64,000 nt of DNA from Blautia schinkii DSM 10518 (GCA_000702025.1 JNKJ01000016.1:1-64000), one strand, 5' to 3'. Positions 15,101-23,666 are shown, counted from the first letter of the stretch. Translations and numbers: made by a program. Notes: generated by a model not told the origin, from the sequence alone.

Positions 15101-17386
15101 ATGAAAGACAAAATTTTCGGTGTTTTACAGCGTGTAGGAAGAAGCTTTATGCTTCCCATTGCTATCCTGCCCGTTGCGGGGTTGCTGCTTGGCCTTGGCA
15201 GTTCCTTTACAAACACCACCACAATTGCCACCTACGGTTTACAGGGTATCCTGGGGGACGGGACGGTGCTTCACGCACTCCTTGTCATCATGAATAAGGT
15301 AGGAAGCGCCATCTTTGACAACCTGCCCCTAATCTTCGCGGTGGGCGTAGCCATCGGTATGGCAAAAAAAGAAAAAGAGGTTGCCGCTTTGGCCGCCCTC
15401 ATCGCATTCTTTGTCATGCATATTTCCATCAGCGGCGTGCTCGAAGTCACCGGAAAAATCCTGCCTGACGGCAGCATTTCCCCTGATGTGCTGGAAGGTA
15501 CCATTGCTTCTGTGTGCGGTATCAATACCCTGCAGATGGGCGTATTCGGCGGTATTATCGTGGGCCTTGGGGTAGCTGCCCTTCACAACCGTTTTCACAA
15601 AATCGTACTTCCCAATGCCTTATCCTTCTTCGGCGGTTCCCGCTTTGTTCCGATTATTTCCACAGTTGTATATATGTTTGTAGGAATTGCCATGTACTTT
15701 ATATGGCCGGTAGTTCAGAACGGAATCTATGCGCTGGGAAGTCTGGTGACTGGAACCGGATATTTCGGAACCCTAATCTTTGGTATTGTAAAACGTGCGC
15801 TTATTCCTTTCGGCCTTCACCACGTATTCTATCTTCCTTTCTGGCAGACAGCCGTGGGCGGGACTATGGACGTGGCAGGGCAGATGATCCAGGGTGGCCA
15901 GAATATTTTCTTTGCCCAGCTTGCTGATGCCGCTAATGTGACACACTTCAGCGCTGACGCCACCCGGTATTTCTCCGGTGAATTTATATTTATGATCTTC
16001 GGTCTTCCGGGTGCCGCGCTTGCTATGTACCGGACCGCAAAACCAGAAAAGAAACGTGCTGCAGGCGGTCTTCTTCTCTCCGCGGCCCTCACCTGTATGC
16101 TTACGGGCATCACCGAGCCGATTGAGTTTTCTTTTCTGTTTGTTGCACCCATGCTGTTCGGCGTGCAGGTAATCCTCGCCGGAAGCGCTTACATGATCGC
16201 CCATATTCTCAATATTGCTGTGGGACTTACCTTTTCCGGCGGCTTTATTGACCTGCTGCTGTTCGGTATCCTCCAGGGCAACGGTAAGACAAGCTGGCTT
16301 CGGATCATCCCGGTGGGTATCATTTATTTCCTGCTTTACTACCTTATTTTTACCTTCCTGATCAAAAAGTTTAATCTGAAAACCCCGGGCCGTGAGGACG
16401 ACGACACAGAGACAAAGCTTTACACAAAAGCAGACGTCAACGCAAGGAAAGCAGCCGGGGCAAACGGAGCCGACGGAACCTCCTCCGGAAACACATCCGG
16501 CTCCGATCCTGTCAGTGCTTTAATTGCCAGAGGACTGGGCGGCGCGTCCAATATCACTGACGTGGACTGCTGTGCCACAAGACTACGAGTGACTGTGGCC
16601 GATTCCTCCAAAGTATCAGAAGCGCTTCTGAAACAGACAGACGCTAGAGGTGTGATTAAGAAAGGGCAAGGAATTCAGGTCATTTACGGTCCTCATGTAA
16701 CCGTGATCAAAGCAAACTTGGAAGATTACCTGGCAAGTCCAGCCGCCGCTGCGGATGAAGCAAACATGGCCGCGGAAGCTGCAGGTCCAACGAATGAGGT
16801 CGGCATAACTGCAGAAACCGCAGGTTCGGCCCATACTGTAACCGATAATGAGAGAAATGCCGGCGGTGGTTCCGACAACACACAGACAGACTCCGCCAAT
16901 CATTCCGGTGACGCACAGACAGACTCCGGAAGTGTCCATGCAAATATCCTTGCTCCAATATCCGGTACAGCGGTAGAACTAAGCCAGGTGGAGGACGGCG
17001 TTTTTTCAGAGGGAATGCTCGGACAAGGAGCCGCCATTGAGCCATCAGAGGGTAAAGTATATGCACCCTTTGACGGCGAAGTAAATATGGTTTTCGACAC
17101 CAAACATGCGCTTGGTCTTACTTCCGTCGACGGCATAGAGCTATTGATCCATGTTGGTATCGACACGGTACAGCTAAACGGAAAATACTACAACATCCAT
17201 GTAAAGGACGGGGACAAAATCAAAGCCGGTCAGCTCTTGGCAGAGTTTGATATGGAAGGAGTTAAATCTGAGGGCTACCGCACCATTACTCCGGTGATCA
17301 TCACGAACTCTGATGCTTACTCCTCATTCAATATGATAAAAACAGGATTTATTCATAACGGTGATGAATTCATACGTGTTCAATAA
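15101..17386 (+). CDS. PTS EIICBA permease, glucose/N-acetylglucosamine/maltose family
   Basis: This 761-residue phosphotransferase permease has an EIIC membrane domain (about 1-425; RSFMLPIAILPVAG, GLHHVFYLPFWQTAVGG, GITEPIEFSFLF), an EIIB domain (about 465-545) with phosphocysteine motif DVDCCATRLRV, a linker of about 80 residues rich in Ala, Gly, Thr, Asp and Asn, and a Glc-type EIIA domain (about 625-761) with phosphohistidine motif LLIHVGIDT. It imports and phosphorylates a hexose or disaccharide; the exact sugar is not readable. AAGGAG precedes the ATG. Expression should depend on LicT antitermination, although LicT usually partners beta-glucoside permeases rather than this family. Confidence 0.88.
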   Translation: MKDKIFGVLQRVGRSFMLPIAILPVAGLLLGLGSSFTNTTTIATYGLQGILGDGTVLHALLVIMNKVGSAIFDNLPLIFAVGVAIGMAKKEKEVAALAALIAFFVMHISISGVLEVTGKILPDGSISPDVLEGTIASVCGINTLQMGVFGGIIVGLGVAALHNRFHKIVLPNALSFFGGSRFVPIISTVVYMFVGIAMYFIWPVVQNGIYALGSLVTGTGYFGTLIFGIVKRALIPFGLHHVFYLPFWQTAVGGTMDVAGQMIQGGQNIFFAQLADAANVTHFSADATRYFSGEFIFMIFGLPGAALAMYRTAKPEKKRAAGGLLLSAALTCMLTGITEPIEFSFLFVAPMLFGVQVILAGSAYMIAHILNIAVGLTFSGGFIDLLLFGILQGNGKTSWLRIIPVGIIYFLLYYLIFTFLIKKFNLKTPGREDDDTETKLYTKADVNARKAAGANGADGTSSGNTSGSDPVSALIARGLGGASNITDVDCCATRLRVTVADSSKVSEALLKQTDARGVIKKGQGIQVIYGPHVTVIKANLEDYLASPAAAADEANMAAEAAGPTNEVGITAETAGSAHTVTDNERNAGGGSDNTQTDSANHSGDAQTDSGSVHANILAPISGTAVELSQVEDGVFSEGMLGQGAAIEPSEGKVYAPFDGEVNMVFDTKHALGLTSVDGIELLIHVGIDTVQLNGKYYNIHVKDGDKIKAGQLLAEFDMEGVKSEGYRTITPVIITNSDAYSSFNMIKTGFIHNGDEFIRVQ

Positions 17387-17397
17387 ATTGTCATACA

Positions 17398-17444
17398 AAA
17401 ACCCATCCCTGCAGAGTATTTATACTCCTGCGGGATGGGTTTTC
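17398..17444. terminator. bidirectional terminator after PTS gene
   Basis: AAAACCCATCCC pairs with GGGATGGGTTTT and an inner GCAG-AGTA stem continues it. The run of A on one side and T on the other serves both the plus-strand PTS gene and the convergent XRE gene. Confidence 0.88.
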
Positions 17445-17452
17445 TGCTAATT

Positions 17453-17647
17453 CTATTCCTCCCAAAACAGTTCATCCAATGTTTTTCCCAAAACCTTGCA
17501 GATAGAGATGCACAAATTCACGGTTGGATTATAATCACCCTTTTCTATAGCGCTGATGGTCTGCCTGGTGACACCGACCATCTCAGCCAGCTCCTGCTGA
17601 GAGAGGTCCATGGCGGCTCGCGCTGATTTCATTTTAAGATTTTTCAT
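17453..17647 (-). CDS. small XRE-family transcriptional regulator
   Basis: This 64-residue protein consists of a single helix-turn-helix of the Cro/C1 type (LSQQELAEMVGVTRQTISAIEKGDYNPT) ending LGKTLDELFWEE. Such stand-alone 65-residue regulators normally sit beside a small membrane protein and control that pair. GGGAGG for this gene lies inside the last codons of the membrane-protein gene upstream; the two are 3 bp apart and share the promoter at 18227-18255. Confidence 0.88.
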   Translation of the reverse strand: MKNLKMKSARAAMDLSQQELAEMVGVTRQTISAIEKGDYNPTVNLCISICKVLGKTLDELFWEE

Positions 17648-17650
17648 AGT

Positions 17651-18175
17651 TTAGTCAGCCTCCCTTTTGCTGACCTGCCATTTAATAAATATAATGGCAA
17701 ATATGGCAATAAAGGTAATGCCGCACACCAAATTAAGGCACTCTGAGGTCAGCATTCCGTCCTTCACGACTTCGTCATGTACTATATTCCTGATTCCGAT
17801 CGCGGTGTTGCAGATCGCTACTACAGCAAAAATGACCAACACCCGCTTCGGATTCTCATTAATGGAAAAATACCCCTCATTCCAGACTGCATAAAACACA
17901 TACACCACAATACTCAGGCAGCATCCGATAAATATCCCGGTCAAATCATCCATCAGTCTTCTGTCCGTGGCAGAATGCAGACAACCGTAGGCCAGATCAT
18001 AAATCAGCAGGGTAAAGAACGCAAACTTAAATCCCGTGGCACGTACAATCTTCTGACGTTCATCGAATTTGCACCTTACACTCCCATCTGTCTTCGATAC
18101 CTTCATTGCAATTACCAGAAAAATTACCCCCATAGCAATCCCACACACAATTCCTATTAAATATGCTTTACTCAT
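17651..18175 (-). CDS. membrane protein paired with XRE regulator
   Basis: This 174-residue protein has five hydrophobic segments (about 5-24, 48-66, 78-99, 111-130, 147-166) and a short basic tail. A charged loop with KFDERQKIVRATGFK follows the first helix, a pattern shared by many DUF-type membrane proteins that accompany 65-residue XRE regulators in Clostridia. The function of that group is unknown and I do not assign one. It is the first gene of a two-gene operon. Confidence 0.7.
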   Translation of the reverse strand: MSKAYLIGIVCGIAMGVIFLVIAMKVSKTDGSVRCKFDERQKIVRATGFKFAFFTLLIYDLAYGCLHSATDRRLMDDLTGIFIGCCLSIVVYVFYAVWNEGYFSINENPKRVLVIFAVVAICNTAIGIRNIVHDEVVKDGMLTSECLNLVCGITFIAIFAIIFIKWQVSKREAD

Positions 18176-18226
18176 CTTACCTTTCTCCTCTCTTATGATA
18201 TCAGGTATAATCTCTTTGTTGATAGC

Positions 18227-18255
18227 ATTGTATCTCTTACCATTCTTTTTGTCAA
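18227..18255 (-). promoter_or_regulatory. promoter of membrane-protein/XRE operon
   Basis: Minus-strand TTGACA (18250-18255), 17-bp spacer, TACAAT (18227-18232). Confidence 0.78.
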
Positions 18256-18439
18256 GTATATTTTACATATTAGATAATAATATTTACTTATGCCATGTTT
18301 GAGGCACTCAACTTGGCTAGATTGACAAGCCCTGGGATACCGTTCTAATGTGCCAACACGTTGATATTCCGCCAAATGACTCGCCTAGAAATCAATATTC
18401 CGCTGGACGCTATTAGGCACTGGACATCTATCTGATTTC

Positions 18440-19246
18440 TTAATCTATGACTTTAATCAATATCTGTGTCACATAGTCATTCATATCAGAAATAGCAAAC
18501 TCATTCAGTCCGATTTCATACGCATACCCTGTTAGCTGCACACCGCTGCAATTGGCAACGTCTAACATACTTCTATATAGACCGGGGATTTTATCCCAGT
18601 CCCCCTTTTCATAACCGCACAAATATTTTCCTTCCGGCATAATTGCAAAATCTGCTCTTTTCCCCTTATTTAGAATGGGAGAGAAAATACCGTCATATTC
18701 CTCAAAACTTCCTGCTTTGATTTTTTCCACAGAAATATAACTTCCGCAGCCGATTTTATACGTCTCCAGATTCCACACCTCTATAAGATGTGCCATCAGG
18801 CTCTCGACCGTATAGTCTTCTCCTGAATAGGGGGACAACATTACATACTCTTCTGCCCGATGTACAAATCCAACCTGTCCGTCAACAATATCTGCACATA
18901 AAAGCAGTTGTTCCTTTTTACGCTCCAATATCTGCTTAGTAGCCTTAAGACGTCTCATTCTCTCTTCAATTTCTTCAAGCTTCCTATCTGCAATTTCAAT
19001 AAACGCCCCACTCTCCGGTCTGCTGAGATATTTCCTGATTTCCTCAATTCCCATCCCCAACTCCCTGAGCATAAGAATATTCTCCAGCTCGATTCCCTGA
19101 GATAATTCATAATATCTGTAATTATTTTCATCCCGGTATCTGGGCGAAAACAAACCAATCTCGTCATAATAGTGCAGCGTCCTTTTATTCAGATTATGAA
19201 GCCTCGCAAACTCTGAGGTAGTAAATTTCACAGACGTTTCCCGCAT
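18440..19246 (-). CDS. MerR-family regulator with GyrI-like effector domain
   Basis: This 268-residue regulator has an N-terminal winged helix (FTTSEFARLHNLNKRTLHYYDEIGLFSP, residues 7-75), a helical dimerisation segment (about 85-130) and a C-terminal GyrI-like ligand-binding domain, the BmrR/TipA layout of multidrug or metabolite sensors. The start is ATG 19246, with AAGGAGG 9 nt upstream, rather than 16 codons earlier. A dyad with long-spaced promoter elements lies immediately upstream and faces the divergent GNAT gene, so the pair probably forms one regulon. Confidence 0.85.
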   Translation of the reverse strand: MRETSVKFTTSEFARLHNLNKRTLHYYDEIGLFSPRYRDENNYRYYELSQGIELENILMLRELGMGIEEIRKYLSRPESGAFIEIADRKLEEIEERMRRLKATKQILERKKEQLLLCADIVDGQVGFVHRAEEYVMLSPYSGEDYTVESLMAHLIEVWNLETYKIGCGSYISVEKIKAGSFEEYDGIFSPILNKGKRADFAIMPEGKYLCGYEKGDWDKIPGLYRSMLDVANCSGVQLTGYAYEIGLNEFAISDMNDYVTQILIKVID

Positions 19247-19260
19247 TTTAAATTTCCTCC

Positions 19261-19291
19261 TTGACATTACAGTTACTGTATACTTTATCCT
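19261..19291 (+). promoter_or_regulatory. MerR-type operator and promoter of GNAT gene
   Basis: TTGACA (19261-19266) and TATCCT (19286-19291) are 19 bp apart, and the spacer holds the perfect dyad TACAGTTACTGTA (19268-19280). Overlong spacing with a central dyad is the hallmark of MerR-activated promoters. Confidence 0.7.
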
Positions 19292-19331
19292 CATTATAAA
19301 CCATACACATACAAAACAGGAGGATTATCTT

Positions 19332-19961
19332 ATGCCAGAAGAAATAATATTACGCCAATACCGCGATGAGGATGCAGAGGCTTTATCCCATATCATCCGC
19401 AGAACCTGGAACTATGACCAACTATGCAGCGCCAAAACTGCCCGCCGCCTGGCCCGCACTTATCTCTATAGCTGTCTCACCAACCAGACCTTCGCCGTAA
19501 CGGCAGTCGCTGACGGCAAACCCGCAGGCATTATCATGGGCAAAAACATCAAAACCCACAGATGCCCTCTGAAATACCGCCTGCGCCAGATTACATCCAT
19601 TGCAGCACTATTGTCCTCCAAAGAAGGACGGTCCGTCACCAATATTTTCAAAGATGTAGACACAATAGACAAAAATCTTCTATCACAATCCGGAATCAAT
19701 TACGGAGGTGAAGTCTCCTTTTTCGCAGTAAGCCCCGACTACAGAGGAAAAGGTATCGGAAAGAAACTGTACCAAACCTTACTCCATTATATGAAAACTC
19801 AGAATATTTCGGATATTTACCTCTTCACAGACACAACCTGCAATTACCGCTTCTATGAACACCAGCACATGAATAGACGCTGCAGCCTATCTCATCCCTT
19901 TAAAATCGGCGGCAAGGAAAGCCCCATGACCTTCTTTTTATTTGACCGCCACCTTACCTGA
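19332..19961 (+). CDS. GNAT-family N-acetyltransferase
   Basis: This 209-residue protein has the GNAT fold. Acetyl-CoA binding motif A reads FAVSPDYRGKGIGKKLYQTLL (Q/RxxGxG/A as RGKGIG, about residues 137-150), and the C-terminal strand motif includes FYEHQHM. GGAGG stands before the ATG. The substrate is unknown. Divergent transcription from a BmrR-like regulator, with a MerR-type promoter between them, suggests a role in modifying a toxic or signalling small molecule. Confidence 0.85.
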   Translation: MPEEIILRQYRDEDAEALSHIIRRTWNYDQLCSAKTARRLARTYLYSCLTNQTFAVTAVADGKPAGIIMGKNIKTHRCPLKYRLRQITSIAALLSSKEGRSVTNIFKDVDTIDKNLLSQSGINYGGEVSFFAVSPDYRGKGIGKKLYQTLLHYMKTQNISDIYLFTDTTCNYRFYEHQHMNRRCSLSHPFKIGGKESPMTFFLFDRHLT

Positions 19962-20032
19962 GTTCCAAGTCAAAGCCCCCTCGCGGCAGTCGCCAAAGTC
20001 CATACAATACTCTAAAGCAGAACATACAAAAA

Positions 20033-20075
20033 GCAGACCCACACGGAGCACGATCATACTGCTCCGCCGGTCTGC
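20033..20075 (-). terminator. terminator after oxidoreductase gene
   Basis: GCAGACC...GGTCTGC encloses a second stem CGGAGCA/TGCTCCG. On the minus strand the hairpin is followed at once by TTTTTGTATG. A T-rich tail further on may also serve the convergent GNAT gene. Confidence 0.85.
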
Positions 20076-20090
20076 CCTGCTGCTAAGTTT

Positions 20091-21329
20091 TTATAACTCA
20101 ATCACCTTGCCGCCGCTGCGTCTCGATTCCTCCGCCGCAAAGGCCATCACATGCCCCTGTAGAGATAACGCCGCATCAAGATTCTCATGCTCTATTTCCG
20201 GATGCCGCAGTGCCTCAGTAAAAGTCTGCATAATACACTCATCCCCGCCGGAATGCAAGGTTTTCGGCGTATGCACACGCACGGTCCGCACATTTCCCGA
20301 GGCAAAATCCTTAATATCAAAAGAATCCTCCTCAATGCATCCCTCAATCTCGCCTTTAGTTCCCATAATCTTCGTCTGCCTTTTAATATCCATAGTAAAC
20401 GCACTCGCCTGCCAGGACGCGGTAACACCACCTTCATACTCCATGTTCACAACCTGATGATCCACCGCATCATTATCACAATGGTAAACACATCTTGCAT
20501 ACGGTGTCCTTAAAAGATGCTCCAGAAATTCCTGATTATCATCCGTCCTCAGAACAATATCCCGGAAATTCTGCCGCATTGGCCTGTCCTCCAGATACTT
20601 ATACGCAGAATACATACACGTCTTATTATGCGGACAATCCACACAAGTCTCCGTGGCTCCCTCCGGCGCATTCTCCGGTCTGAAATAAGAAAGCGACCCA
20701 AAAGAAGAAATCCGCCTACACTTTTTCCCACCCAGCAGATAATTCATAATATCCGTATCATGAGAACATTTAGCCACAATCATCGGTGTAGTTTCCCCGG
20801 TATTACGCCAGTTCCCCCGCACATAACTGTGGGCAAAATGCCAGTACCCAATATTCTCGATATGATGAATGGACTGAACCTCCCCAATGGCACCACTATC
20901 AATCACATCCTTCATAGCAATAAAAAACGGCGTATACCGCAGCACATGGCATACCATCAAAAGCACACCCTTCTCCTGCGCCGCTCTCACAATCTCCTGC
21001 GTTTTTTCCACCGTCTCCGCCATAGGCTTTTCCAGCAGCACATGATACCCCGCCTCGATAGCTGCCATGGCCGGTTCATAATGCTCCCTATCCTGAGTAG
21101 CAATGATCACCCCATCCAGCTCATACCCCTGATCCAACAGTCCCTTCCAGTCCTTATAACAATCCTGCTCATTTATCTTATGAGCAGCAGCAAAACATTC
21201 CCGTCTCTCCCTGCAAGGCTCCGCCACACAAACAAACTTCACCTCCGCAGGATACTTCAAAGCATAAGGAGCATAACAATTCGCCCCCCGCTCCCCCGCA
21301 CCAATTAAACCCAACCTAATCTGCTTCAT
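20091..21329 (-). CDS. Gfo/Idh/MocA-family dehydrogenase
   Basis: This 412-residue cytosolic oxidoreductase has an N-terminal Rossmann NAD(P)-binding domain (LGLIGAGERG, residues 5-14), the catalytic-lysine motif LLEKPMAE (about 98-105) and a C-terminal alpha/beta domain. A cysteine cluster CVDCPHNKTC (about 228-237) is extra to the minimal fold and could hold zinc or an iron-sulfur cluster. Members oxidise or reduce sugars, inositols or sugar derivatives. AGGAG precedes the ATG. The gene follows the second sugar ABC transporter on the same strand but is separated by the hairpin elements and 72-bp array, so it probably has its own promoter. Confidence 0.85.
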   Translation of the reverse strand: MKQIRLGLIGAGERGANCYAPYALKYPAEVKFVCVAEPCRERRECFAAAHKINEQDCYKDWKGLLDQGYELDGVIIATQDREHYEPAMAAIEAGYHVLLEKPMAETVEKTQEIVRAAQEKGVLLMVCHVLRYTPFFIAMKDVIDSGAIGEVQSIHHIENIGYWHFAHSYVRGNWRNTGETTPMIVAKCSHDTDIMNYLLGGKKCRRISSFGSLSYFRPENAPEGATETCVDCPHNKTCMYSAYKYLEDRPMRQNFRDIVLRTDDNQEFLEHLLRTPYARCVYHCDNDAVDHQVVNMEYEGGVTASWQASAFTMDIKRQTKIMGTKGEIEGCIEEDSFDIKDFASGNVRTVRVHTPKTLHSGGDECIMQTFTEALRHPEIEHENLDAALSLQGHVMAFAAEESRRSGGKVIEL

Positions 21330-21393
21330 ATCTAATCTCCTAGATTTTTATAATCTCATATAATCTCATACGCTAAACCCTCGCAAATGAACT

Positions 21394-21475
21394 GCAAAGG
21401 GACCGAAGCCCCGGTCCCTCTGCACACCCTTCGGGCTTTTTTTAAAGATTGCCTAAGTTGTCATGGCGGGAATTT
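21394..21475 (+). repeat. GC-rich hairpin element R1
   Basis: GCAAAGGGACCG...CGGTCCCTCTGC hairpin, then ACACCCTTCGGGC and a T-run, then a tail TTGTCATGGCGGGAA. Copies R2 (minus, around 21871-21971) and R3 (minus, around 36230-36325) share the hairpin, the CTGCACACCC spacer and the GTCGTG...AGGCGG tail. R1 faces R2 across the tandem array. Confidence 0.75.
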
Positions 21476-21582
21476 GTTGGTATAGGATTCTTGCCGACGC
21501 TTCTCAAGTAAGCAGATTTCCTGCAGTATGACATACTATCGGCTAATATCTAACTGTTACCTGCCCAAAACAAACCTCACCC

Positions 21583-21922
21583 CGGCCAGTTTGTTCTAAG
21601 TCAACTGCCTTCCGCCTGGGTGCACGCCACACTCTTTTCTCTCGCCAACCAACTCGGCCAGTTTGACCTAAGTCGACCACCTTCCGAATGGATGCACCAC
21701 GCACTCTTTTCTCTCGCCAACCAACTCGGCCAGTTTGACCTAAGTCAACCACCTTCCGAATGGATGCACGACCCACTCTTTTCTCTCGCCAACCAACTCG
21801 GCCAATTTGTTCTAAGTCGACCAACTTCCGACCTGATGCGCGCCGCACTCTTTTCTCTCGCCAACCAACTCGGCCAGTTTGTTCTAAGTCGACCACCTTC
21901 CGCCTGGATGCACGACGCACTC
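21583..21922. repeat. tandem array of 72-bp units (4.7 copies)
   Basis: The units start at 21583, 21655, 21727, 21799 and 21871; the last is cut at 52 bp by element R2. Each begins CGGCCAGTTTG and ends TCGCCAACCAACT; differences cluster in the middle (for example AATGGATG versus CCTGGGTG). Because 72 is a multiple of three, frames stay open on both strands and would give 24-residue repeats, but no ribosome binding site supports translation. The unit resembles the tail of elements R1 and R3, so the array looks like an amplified tail of that element. Confidence 0.88.
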
Positions 21923-21971
21923 AAAAAAAAGCGCGAGGGGTGTGCAGAGGGGCCGGCGCCCCGGCCCCTTG
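21871..21971 (-). repeat. GC-rich hairpin element R2
   Basis: On the minus strand, from the permease stop: AAGGGGCCGGGGCGCC GGCCCC hairpin, CTCTGCACACCCC, GCGC, an eight-T run, then GAGTGCGTCGTGCATCC leading into the 72-bp array. It sits where a terminator for the ABC transporter operon is expected and probably acts as one. Confidence 0.8.
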
Positions 21972-22796
21972 CTATCCTTTCACCGCCCCCGCCGTCATCC
22001 CAGCAATAATATACTTCTGACCCAGAGCATAAACAATTGCGATGGGCACCAGTATCATGACCATAATCACGCACACCAGATTCCAGCTTCTCTGGAACTG
22101 CCCAAAGAAACTATAAACCATTGTAGTCAGCGGCATTTTCCGAGATTCATTAATCACATAAAACGGCGTAATAAAGTCATTCCACGCATTCATAAAGTTA
22201 AGAATCACCACGGTCACAGTCACCGGCTTCAGCAGCGGGAACACAATCTTCCAAAACAAATCCCCGGCCCGGCAGCCGTCAATAATGGCGGCCTCATCAA
22301 TCTCCCTCGGCACAGTACCGATAAAACCGTAATACAGAAAAATCGTAAACGGTGTAACCAGCGCCGCATACAGCAAAGTCAGTCCAAACAAGGAGTTCAT
22401 CAGCCGCAGCTTCTGAAGCACCAGCACTGCCGGAACCATATTCAGCGGCGCTACCAGGCCCACCAGGAAAAACATATAACAGAAACGGTGCAGCTTCGTT
22501 CTCCTGCGGTTCATGACAAAGGACGCAAGCGCACCCCCAATCGTGGCAATCACCACCGTTCCCATAGAAACCACCAGGCTGTTTCTAAATGCCTGGAAAA
22601 TATCAACCTGCTCCATAACCTCCGTATAATTGGACGGCACCCACTCCGTAGGCAGGGCAAAGCGCATGGACACAGCCTCCCCCTGGGTTTTAAAGGAGTT
22701 AAAAATAATGATAAGCAGCGGCACGAACACCAGGATTGACAAGCACCAGAGGATGAGCGCCTTCACAATGCGCAAGGTTTTTACTTTTTTCGTCAT
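21972..22796 (-). CDS. sugar ABC transporter permease (MalG type), second system
   Basis: This 274-residue membrane protein has six predicted helices and the EAA loop EIDEAAIIDGCRAGDLFW, ending QKYIIAGMTAGAVKG. It is the last of three transport genes; only one base separates it from the upstream permease gene. No ATPase is encoded nearby, so a shared ATPase is likely. The substrate is unknown; the linked dehydrogenase and YesM/YesN pair point to a sugar or uronic-type compound. Confidence 0.87.
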   Translation of the reverse strand: MTKKVKTLRIVKALILWCLSILVFVPLLIIIFNSFKTQGEAVSMRFALPTEWVPSNYTEVMEQVDIFQAFRNSLVVSMGTVVIATIGGALASFVMNRRRTKLHRFCYMFFLVGLVAPLNMVPAVLVLQKLRLMNSLFGLTLLYAALVTPFTIFLYYGFIGTVPREIDEAAIIDGCRAGDLFWKIVFPLLKPVTVTVVILNFMNAWNDFITPFYVINESRKMPLTTMVYSFFGQFQRSWNLVCVIMVMILVPIAIVYALGQKYIIAGMTAGAVKG

Positions 22797-22797
22797 C

Positions 22798-23664
22798 TCA
22801 ATCCTCCTCCCTTGTCATGGCCTTCAGCACACCAAACGCCACAATGCAGGTGAACACAAACATGATCAGTCCCAGTGCTGTAGAAAAGCCGTATCTTCCC
22901 GAGCTGTACTCCTTATAAATCACTGTGTTGAGCACCTCCGTCATTCTCGCAGGACCTCCGTTGGTAAGCACAAACACCAGGTCAAACACCTTCAGGCCGT
23001 CAATTAAATTCAGTACAAGATTGATGGTAATGGACGGAATCAGGTCCGGGATAATGACATAGATCAGCTTTTGGAAACCGGAGGCTCCGTCGATAGACGC
23101 AGCCTCCAGATAATCTTCCGAAATGGCCTGGAGACCAGCCACATAGATGACCATATTCCGGCCCACCAATCTCCAGATTTCTACCGCAATCACTGCGGCC
23201 AGGGCTGTGTTGATATTTCCCAGCCAGTCCTGACACAGTGAACTAAGACCGATTTTATTCAAAAACTCATTGATCACTCCGAACTCCGGATTGTAAATAG
23301 ATTTAAACACAAGTCCGATGATCAGCGGAGACAGCATGACCGGAAAAAAGAAAATCGTGCGCAGGAAATTCCTGGTGCGGAAGCTCTTATTCAGGGACAG
23401 GGCCATCCCAAGGCCAATGAGATTTTTGAACACTGTGGTCACCACCGCAAAAATGAGGGTATTTTTAATGACCAGCAGATACCTCTTATTTGTGAAGATA
23501 TCCACAAAATGCTGAAATCCGATAAAATGGATTTTGTCGCTCACTGCATTCCAGTCTGTCAAAGACAGACACAGTCCCATAAAGCTCGGCAGGATAAACA
23601 GTATGATAAAGAGCGCCATGGGCAGCAATATAAAATAAGAGGGATAAATCTTTTTATGATTCAT
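22798..23664 (-). CDS. sugar ABC transporter permease (MalF type), second system
   Basis: This 288-residue permease has a basic N-terminus, six helices and the EAA motif YLEAASIDGASGFQKLIY. It forms the channel with the MalG-type partner downstream. The start is two bases after the binding-protein stop, consistent with one tightly coupled transcript. Its sequence is clearly distinct from the MalF-type subunit of the alpha-galactoside system, so this is not a recent duplicate. Confidence 0.87.
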   Translation of the reverse strand: MNHKKIYPSYFILLPMALFIILFILPSFMGLCLSLTDWNAVSDKIHFIGFQHFVDIFTNKRYLLVIKNTLIFAVVTTVFKNLIGLGMALSLNKSFRTRNFLRTIFFFPVMLSPLIIGLVFKSIYNPEFGVINEFLNKIGLSSLCQDWLGNINTALAAVIAVEIWRLVGRNMVIYVAGLQAISEDYLEAASIDGASGFQKLIYVIIPDLIPSITINLVLNLIDGLKVFDLVFVLTNGGPARMTEVLNTVIYKEYSSGRYGFSTALGLIMFVFTCIVAFGVLKAMTREED

Positions 23665-23666
23665 AA

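Noticed and set aside
18256..18439. Small gene or remnant between the XRE operon promoter and the merR stop
   Set aside because: The only open frame (18193-18375, minus) overlaps the promoter and has no ribosome binding site; nothing else is visible.
21543..21920. Open frame of 125 codons with 24-residue repeats on the minus strand, and matching frames on the plus strand
   Set aside because: The frames exist because the DNA repeat is 72 bp, a multiple of three. There is no ribosome binding site, frames are open on both strands, and the start would lie in the T-run of a terminator-like element.
20517..22739. Long plus-strand frames opposite the dehydrogenase (20517-21308) and opposite the permease (21942-22739), Arg/His-rich
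   Set aside because: They are mirror images of well-supported genes with clear family motifs; composition is unnatural and no ribosome binding sites are present.
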